Of a DNA stretch of 29,073 nt, positions 24,783-29,073 are shown in pieces. Position 1 is the first letter of the stretch, and every line of letters begins with the position of its first letter. Origin of the DNA: Bacteroidales bacterium (lineage in GTDB: Bacteria > Bacteroidota > Bacteroidia > Bacteroidales > F082); NCBI GenBank assembly GCA_016281295.1, contig JAEEII010000122.1, positions 1 through 29,073 of the forward strand. The letters run 5' to 3'. A model generated the notes under the pieces. That model was not told where the DNA came from. It did not search any database and saw nothing but the letters and a program-made list of their open reading frames with translations. A program made the position numbers and the translations under genes.

Positions 24783-25223
24783 TTATCCGATTACGATTAA
24801 CACATCACCTTGGAGCACATTGTCGCCCTGGCGGCAGTTGATGGCGGTAATGGTACCGTCGGCTTCTGCCAGCAGGTTGTTTTCCATCTTCATGGCTTCG
24901 TACATCAAGAGTTTGTCGCCTTTCTTGACGGTGTCGCCTTGATGGACAAAGATCTGCATGATGGTGCCTGGCAGCGGGGCGGCCATCTTGTAGCCGGCGC
25001 CACCGGCAGCAGCAGCGGGTTTGGGTGCGGAAGAAGCCGAGCTCGAGGCGGCGGGCTTGGCAGCGGCGGGACGAGCCACAGGTTTGACAACCGGCGCAGC
25101 CTGTTCTTCCATTTCCACTTTATAATCCGTCCCGTTCACATTGACAGTCGCGATGTTGCCTTCAATGTCCTGGACTTCCACTTCGTATGGTTTACCACTA
25201 ATGGTGAATTTGAATTTTTTCAT
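24783..25223 (-). CDS. mmdC: Biotin carboxyl carrier subunit of the decarboxylase
   Basis: 146 residues. The N-terminal strand domain (KFKFTISGKPYEVEVQDIEG) is joined by an Ala/Pro/Ser-rich flexible linker (about 42-76) to a C-terminal biotinyl domain. Biotin is expected on K112 in EAMKMENN. It carries CO2 from the carboxyltransferase (MmdA) to the membrane subunit (MmdB). It lies 12 bases after the OadG-like gene and three bases before mmdB, clearly in one operon. Confidence 0.94.
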   Translation of the reverse strand: MKKFKFTISGKPYEVEVQDIEGNIATVNVNGTDYKVEMEEQAAPVVKPVARPAAAKPAASSSASSAPKPAAAAGGAGYKMAAPLPGTIMQIFVHQGDTVKKGDKLLMYEAMKMENNLLAEADGTITAINCRQGDNVLQGDVLIVIG

Positions 25224-25235
25224 GATTGTTTTGCA

Positions 25236-25637
25236 TTAACGTTTCCAGTGTCTAACTCCGTAGTTTTTATCATTCCAAGAAGTGTTTCTTCTCTCGATGG
25301 TGATGACATTGCTTTCTTCATCGTGAAGATTGGTAGAGAGATACAAGGCCATACCGATGGCGGTAAGGACCTCGTTCGGGATCTCGCCGTTTTTAGTTGA
25401 GAGGTTAGAGGTAAGAGGTGGGAGGTTCCCTTTCTTCACTTCCGACTTCTGAGTTCTATCTTCTGAGTTCTTCTCATCTTTCTTGGTGAAATAGGCGGCA
25501 ACGCCACGGAAAATGAAAGAGAGGATGAACAGGGCGATGATGACGATCAGAAATCCCGCGATGGTGACGATCCAGCCTTTGGTATAAACCCAAGGCTCAT
25601 GCGCCAATAAAACTTGTATGTGTAACAGGTTCATCAC
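25236..25637 (-). CDS. mmdD: OadG-like delta/gamma subunit of the decarboxylase
   Basis: 133 residues. One N-terminal membrane helix (IVTIAGFLIVIIALFILSFIF, about 23-43), a charged linker, and a C-terminal segment VLTAIGMALYLSTN and NTSWNDKNYGVRHW that matches the conserved end of OadG-type subunits, which tie the carrier and carboxyltransferase to the membrane pump. The linker (about 55-82) is encoded by DNA that looks like an intergenic simple repeat: ACTTCTGAGTTCTATCTTCT on the plus strand, followed by GAGGTTAGAGGTAAGAGGTG-like runs. This could be an in-frame insertion tolerated in a disordered linker. Gaps of 15 and 12 bases to its neighbours show it is in the operon. Confidence 0.88.
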   Translation of the reverse strand: MMNLLHIQVLLAHEPWVYTKGWIVTIAGFLIVIIALFILSFIFRGVAAYFTKKDEKNSEDRTQKSEVKKGNLPPLTSNLSTKNGEIPNEVLTAIGMALYLSTNLHDEESNVITIERRNTSWNDKNYGVRHWKR

Positions 25638-25652
25638 TTTAAAGATTTACGG

Positions 25653-27212
25653 TTACAGCGGGATATTCGAATGTTTCTTCTCAGGATTGGCCAAACGCTT
25701 CGTCTCAAGGGTACGCAAGGCACGGATGACACGGAAACGGGTGTTACGAGGCTCGATGACATCGTCGATGTAGCCGAACTTGGCGGCCTCGTAGGGGTTG
25801 GCAAACTTCTTGCGGTATTCTTCTTCCTTTTGGGCGACGAACTCGGCGCGCTCTTCAGGATTGGCGATCTCAGCAATCTTCTTGCCGTCGAGAACCTCAA
25901 CAGCGCCAGAAGCACCCATCACAGCGATCTCTGCCGACGGCCATGCGTAGTTGACGTCGTTGCGGAGTTGCTTGCAGCCCATCACGAGGTGAGAGCCGCC
26001 GTAGGACTTACGCAAGGTGACGGTGACCTTCGGCACGGTGGACTCGCCGTAAGCATAAAGCAGCTTGGCGCCATGGACGATGATGCCGTTGTATTCTTGA
26101 CCTGTACCAGGTAGGAAGCCAGGGACATCGACCAAGGTCACAATCGGAATGTTAAAGGCATCGCAGAAACGCACGAAACGGGCGCCCTTACGGGAAGCGT
26201 CGCAGTCGAGCACGCCGGCGAAGAAGGCCGGGTTGTTGGCCACGATACCGACTGGCATGCCGTCGAAACGGGCGAAGCCGACGATGATGTTCTTGGCGTA
26301 GTTCTTATGAATCTCGAGGAAGTCGCCGTTATCCACGATGGCGGTGATGATGTCACCCACGTTGTAAGGCTTGTTCGGGTTGTCGGGGATGATCTGGTTG
26401 AGGGCATCCTCCATACGGTCGATGGGGTCATTGCATTCAACAAGCGGAGGATTCTCCATGTTGTTTTGGGGGATGAAGGAGATGAGTCTGCGGATGATGG
26501 CAAGACCTTCCTCTTCGCTTTCAGCGGCGAAGTGGGCCACGCCCGACTTCTGGCTGTGGATGCGTGCACCGCCGAGGTCGTCGGTGCTGACGTCTTCACC
26601 GATAACGGTCTTCACCACTTTCGGGCCAGTGAGGAACATGTAGCTGTTGGCATTGGTCATGATGATGAAGTCGGTGAGTGCAGGTGAATACACGGCACCG
26701 CCTGCGCAGGGGCCGAAGATGGCTGAGATTTGCGGAATCACGCCAGAGGCGTTGATGTTACGTTGGAAGATCTCGGCATAACCAGCGAGGGAACGGGAGC
26801 CTTCCTGAATACGGGCACCGCCAGAGTCGCAGATGCCGATGACAGGAGCGCCGACCTTCATGGCTTGATCCATCACCTTACAGATCTTCAGCGACATGGT
26901 CTCACTCAAAGCGCCACCAAACACGGTGAAGTCCTGAGCATAGACATAGACCACGCGTCCGTCAATGGTGCCATGACCCGTGACAACGCCGTCACCAAGA
27001 TACTGCTGCTTGTCGAGTCCGAAATCAGTAGTGCGATGGGTCACGAACATATCCGTCTCTTCGAAGCTGCCTTCGTCGAGCAGGATGGCGATGCGTTCAC
27101 GGGCGGTCATCTTGCCCTTCGCATGCTGGGAGTCGATGCGCTTCTGGCCGCCGCCAAGACGAGCCTCATTGCGCTTCTCTAATAATTCCTGGATTTTCTG
27201 TTCAATTAACAT
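25653..27212 (-). CDS. mmdA: Methylmalonyl-CoA decarboxylase alpha subunit (carboxyltransferase)
   Basis: 519 residues, the usual length of MmdA/PccB carboxyltransferases. It transfers the carboxyl group from methylmalonyl-CoA to biotin on MmdC. Landmarks: [19 protein letters not shown] at the N-terminus, [10 protein letters not shown], the oxyanion-hole region [17 protein letters not shown], and in the second half [19 protein letters not shown] and [10 protein letters not shown]. PccB of a propionyl-CoA carboxylase is the alternative, but the adjoining OadB-, OadG- and carrier-type genes fit the Na+-pumping decarboxylase. It starts 10 bases after the epimerase gene. Confidence 0.94.
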   Translation of the reverse strand: MLIEQKIQELLEKRNEARLGGGQKRIDSQHAKGKMTARERIAILLDEGSFEETDMFVTHRTTDFGLDKQQYLGDGVVTGHGTIDGRVVYVYAQDFTVFGGALSETMSLKICKVMDQAMKVGAPVIGICDSGGARIQEGSRSLAGYAEIFQRNINASGVIPQISAIFGPCAGGAVYSPALTDFIIMTNANSYMFLTGPKVVKTVIGEDVSTDDLGGARIHSQKSGVAHFAAESEEEGLAIIRRLISFIPQNNMENPPLVECNDPIDRMEDALNQIIPDNPNKPYNVGDIITAIVDNGDFLEIHKNYAKNIIVGFARFDGMPVGIVANNPAFFAGVLDCDASRKGARFVRFCDAFNIPIVTLVDVPGFLPGTGQEYNGIIVHGAKLLYAYGESTVPKVTVTLRKSYGGSHLVMGCKQLRNDVNYAWPSAEIAVMGASGAVEVLDGKKIAEIANPEERAEFVAQKEEEYRKKFANPYEAAKFGYIDDVIEPRNTRFRVIRALRTLETKRLANPEKKHSNIPL

Positions 27213-27222
27213 GATATATGAT

Positions 27223-27639
27223 TTATTTGTTCTTGTTTTCGCAAAGTTCAGTCAGCACACCGAAAGTCGATTTCGGATGCAGGAAAGCGATACTCAAACC
27301 TTCAGCACCGCCACGCGGAGCTTGGTCGATAAGACGAATGCCCAGTTCCTTGGCTTCCGCAAGATGGCCTTCGATGTTCTCCACAGCAAAAGCGATGTGA
27401 TGCATGCCGCCGCGACCGTTGTTCTTCTCAATGAAAGCGGCGATGGTGCTCTCAGGGCTGGTGGGCTCCAGCAACTCGATCTTAGTCTGGCCGCAACGCA
27501 AGAAAGCGGTCTTCACCTTCTGGTCAGCGACTTCTTCAATGGCATAGCATTTCGTGCCAAGCAGCGTTTCAAAGAATGGGATGGATTCTTCAAGGCTGGT
27601 GACAGCAATTCCAATGTGTTCAATGTGAGTTGGATTCAT
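27223..27639 (-). CDS. mce: Methylmalonyl-CoA epimerase
   Basis: 138 residues, a vicinal-oxygen-chelate fold enzyme that interconverts the R and S forms of methylmalonyl-CoA, linking the mutase product to the decarboxylase. Likely metal ligands are H8 (HIEHIGIAV), Q51 ([11 protein letters not shown]), H81 ([11 protein letters not shown]) and E131 (LTELCE), by analogy with known epimerases. It is the first gene of the operon and follows a strong promoter at 27690-27720. Methylmalonyl-CoA mutase is not in the window. Confidence 0.95.
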   Translation of the reverse strand: MNPTHIEHIGIAVTSLEESIPFFETLLGTKCYAIEEVADQKVKTAFLRCGQTKIELLEPTSPESTIAAFIEKNNGRGGMHHIAFAVENIEGHLAEAKELGIRLIDQAPRGGAEGLSIAFLHPKSTFGVLTELCENKNK

Positions 27640-27689
27640 GATTTATTCGAATAAATTAATAATAAAAAATACGTATTTTAAAAACGGTG

Positions 27690-27720
27690 CAAAGATACGT
27701 TTTTTTTCGGGGTTTCCAAA
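27690..27720 (-). promoter_or_regulatory. Promoter of the methylmalonyl-CoA decarboxylase operon
   Basis: On minus, -33 TTTG (27720-27717) and -7 TATCTTTG (27697-27690) are separated by 19 bp, an excellent Bacteroides-type promoter 51 bases before the epimerase ATG. The leader is AT-rich with no evident riboswitch. Confidence 0.75.
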
Positions 27721-27743
27721 GGAAAAAAAACAGCAAAAAAACA

Positions 27744-27765
27744 GGGACGCAAAATCTTGCGTCCC
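27744..27765 (-). terminator. Intrinsic terminator of the gatD transcript
   Basis: GGGACGCAA (27744-27752), loop AATC, TTGCGTCCC (27757-27765). Read on minus, it is followed by TGTTTTTTTGCTG, a good U tract. It lies 26 bases past the gatD stop and insulates the decarboxylase promoter. Confidence 0.85.
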
Positions 27766-27790
27766 CATTCTCTAAATTATTAATTATAAA

Positions 27791-29073
27791 TTACTTATGC
27801 ACCTTCCTGATAAACTCCTCCACCTCAGGCACACCGCCTTGATAGACGAGGTAGCCGTTGTAAGGCTCACGCGGGGTGATCTCACTGTTGACAGGAGTAA
27901 GCATGATCTTCTTCACCTCTTCCCTGTCATGAGTCTGGCCCAGAGCCCAACCTAACTTGATGTAGGCGGTCTCAGCCAGCATGTTACCAGCGGGGATGAT
28001 GCCACGGTCCATCAAGTCACGACCCGTGTCATAGACGAACATGTGAGCATAGCCCCAGATGGTTTGCACGCACATGTACTGATGCACGCCCTTGTCGGTG
28101 GCGCGTTGGATGGCGTCGAACATACCACGGTTCACGTGACCCAGTCCGGTGCCATCCCAGATGATGCCCTGGTAGCCGTTATCGACCAATGCGTCAAGCA
28201 CGTCGGGTTTCATGCCAGGATAGTAGTAAAGGATGGCCACACGGTCGTCGAAGGTCGGGATGATCTTCACGTCACGGTCGGTGCGGCGATGGTTATACTC
28301 ATCTTTGATGGGCACCACTCCCCGTTTGCGGTCCACAGTAGCCACCGGCGTGTCACCGATGGTGCGGAAAGTGGAGCGGTAGCTGGAGTGCATCTTGCGC
28401 ACACGCGTGCCACGGTGCAAGAAGCCGTACTCGTCGGAGGTGGGGCCGAACATGCAGACCATCACCTCGGCCACATCGCCGTGACCAGCGGCGGTCATGG
28501 CATGCATCAGGTTAAGGGCTGCATCTGACGATGGACGGTCTGAGGAACGCTGCGAACCCACCAAGACAATGGGTACCGGCAGGTTCTGGCACATGAAAGT
28601 CAAGGCGGCGGCGGTATGAGCCAAGGTGTCGGTGCCATGGCCGATCACGATACCGTCGATGCCGTTCTGGATCTCCTCACCAATTTTCTTGGCCAGGGCG
28701 ATATATTCTTTCGGCGACATGTTCTCAGAGAAGACGGCGAACACCTTCTCGGTGTCGAGGTTGCAGATGTCGGCCAGCTCTGGCACGGCACCATACAGCT
28801 CACCAGGCGAGAAAGCAGGAATCACAGCGCCCGTACGGTAGTCCAGACGAGAAGCGATGGTGCCACCCGTGCCAAGCAGCTTCACATGTGGAAGCCCCTC
28901 GGTGTAAGGAAATTCCTTCTCCGGAATGTGGTAGTTGGCTTTCTTGTAGTCGGTCTCGACCATGCTCGTAATGGTGCTGATGTCGACGCCGATATTATAG
29001 CCCGTGTTGACCTTCCTGACGATGTGTTGGTCGTCCTGGAAGGCGGCGCGAGGCAGGATCGTGCCTTTGAAGA
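27791..29073 (-). CDS. gatD: Archaeal-type Glu-tRNA(Gln) amidotransferase subunit D (5' end outside the window)
   Basis: At least 427 residues; the frame is open to the right edge. The ATG at 28963 is internal: the codons upstream encode FKGTILPRAAFQ, then VRKVNTGYNIGVDIS, the small beta domain typical of GatD N-termini. The asparaginase-like domain follows with LLGTGGTIASR, GHGTDTLAHTAAAL (catalytic Thr-Asp), GSQRSSDRPSSDAALNL and HRGTRVRKMHSS (catalytic Lys). This segment order and spacing fit GatD rather than plain L-asparaginase I/II. GatD releases ammonia from glutamine or asparagine for GatE, which amidates Glu-tRNA(Gln). GatDE is classically archaeal, so its presence on a Bacteroidales contig is notable. 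A bacterial asparaginase with a GatD-like N-domain is the alternative. gatE is not visible. Confidence 0.88.
   Translation of the reverse strand, partial: FKGTILPRAAFQDDQHIVRKVNTGYNIGVDISTITSMVETDYKKANYHIPEKEFPYTEGLPHVKLLGTGGTIASRLDYRTGAVIPAFSPGELYGAVPELADICNLDTEKVFAVFSENMSPKEYIALAKKIGEEIQNGIDGIVIGHGTDTLAHTAAALTFMCQNLPVPIVLVGSQRSSDRPSSDAALNLMHAMTAAGHGDVAEVMVCMFGPTSDEYGFLHRGTRVRKMHSSYRSTFRTIGDTPVATVDRKRGVVPIKDEYNHRRTDRDVKIIPTFDDRVAILYYYPGMKPDVLDALVDNGYQGIIWDGTGLGHVNRGMFDAIQRATDKGVHQYMCVQTIWGYAHMFVYDTGRDLMDRGIIPAGNMLAETAYIKLGWALGQTHDREEVKKIMLTPVNSEITPREPYNGYLVYQGGVPEVEEFIRKVHK

Noticed and set aside
26980..27654. 224-codon plus-strand open frame across the mmdA-epimerase junction
   Set aside because: Both minus-strand genes are conserved enzymes; this frame has no recognisable features.
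27791..28963. Stand-alone type I/II L-asparaginase starting at the ATG at 28963
   Set aside because: The frame stays open upstream with GatD-like N-terminal sequence up to the window edge, so that ATG is internal.

Overview
The window looks like a chromosomal segment of an anaerobic, fermentative member of the Bacteroidales (Bacteroidota). Four things point there: three secreted proteins end in a type IX secretion (T9SS) sorting domain (PNP motif, then GLY/GMY and a short Lys/Arg tail); several promoters carry the Bacteroides -7 box TAnnTTTG; COG1373-like AAA ATPases of the kind multiplied in Bacteroidales are present; and there is a sodium-pump type methylmalonyl-CoA decarboxylase operon of the succinate-to-propionate route. 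Species cannot be named from the sequence.

Layout. (1) 1-6605, minus strand: a partial palindromic repeat at the left edge, a terminator, a short secreted protein (226-900) and a 1,890-residue mosaic surface protein with BspA-like, InlB-like, FISUMP-like and T9SS modules. (2) 6606-11517: an accessory block of three AAA ATPases from different subfamilies (7041-8246 and 8444-9808 on plus, 9910-11352 on minus). Each has its own short repeats upstream, palindromic or iterated, two sets with an exact 33-bp period. A 32-bp direct repeat flanks the first two genes. (3) 11518-14479: a divergent pair, a membrane Ser/Thr kinase whose outer half carries the same FISUMP-like domain as the giant surface protein, and a small regulator-like protein. 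(4) 14493-17615, minus: [FeFe]-hydrogenase maturation genes (TM1266-type regulator, hydF, hydG) with a repeat-rich gap. (5) 17803-22367, plus: a lipoprotein, an M1 metallopeptidase with T9SS tail, a second lipoprotein and a T9SS-tailed repeat protein, ending in a bidirectional terminator. (6) 22444-27639, minus: methylmalonyl-CoA epimerase and the decarboxylase subunits A, D, C and B, then a small outer-membrane-type protein. (7) 27791 to the right edge, minus: an archaeal-type GatD that runs off the window.

Metabolically, parts 4 and 6 fit a strict anaerobe that handles H2 through an [FeFe]-hydrogenase and decarboxylates methylmalonyl-CoA to propionyl-CoA while exporting Na+. Parts 1, 3 and 5 are cell-surface biology. 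Part 2 and the kinase are the accessory material most likely to hide something new: the ATPase genes look like separately acquired, self-regulated modules, and the kinase looks like a transmembrane receptor. No rRNA, tRNA, CRISPR array, transposase or integrase was seen.
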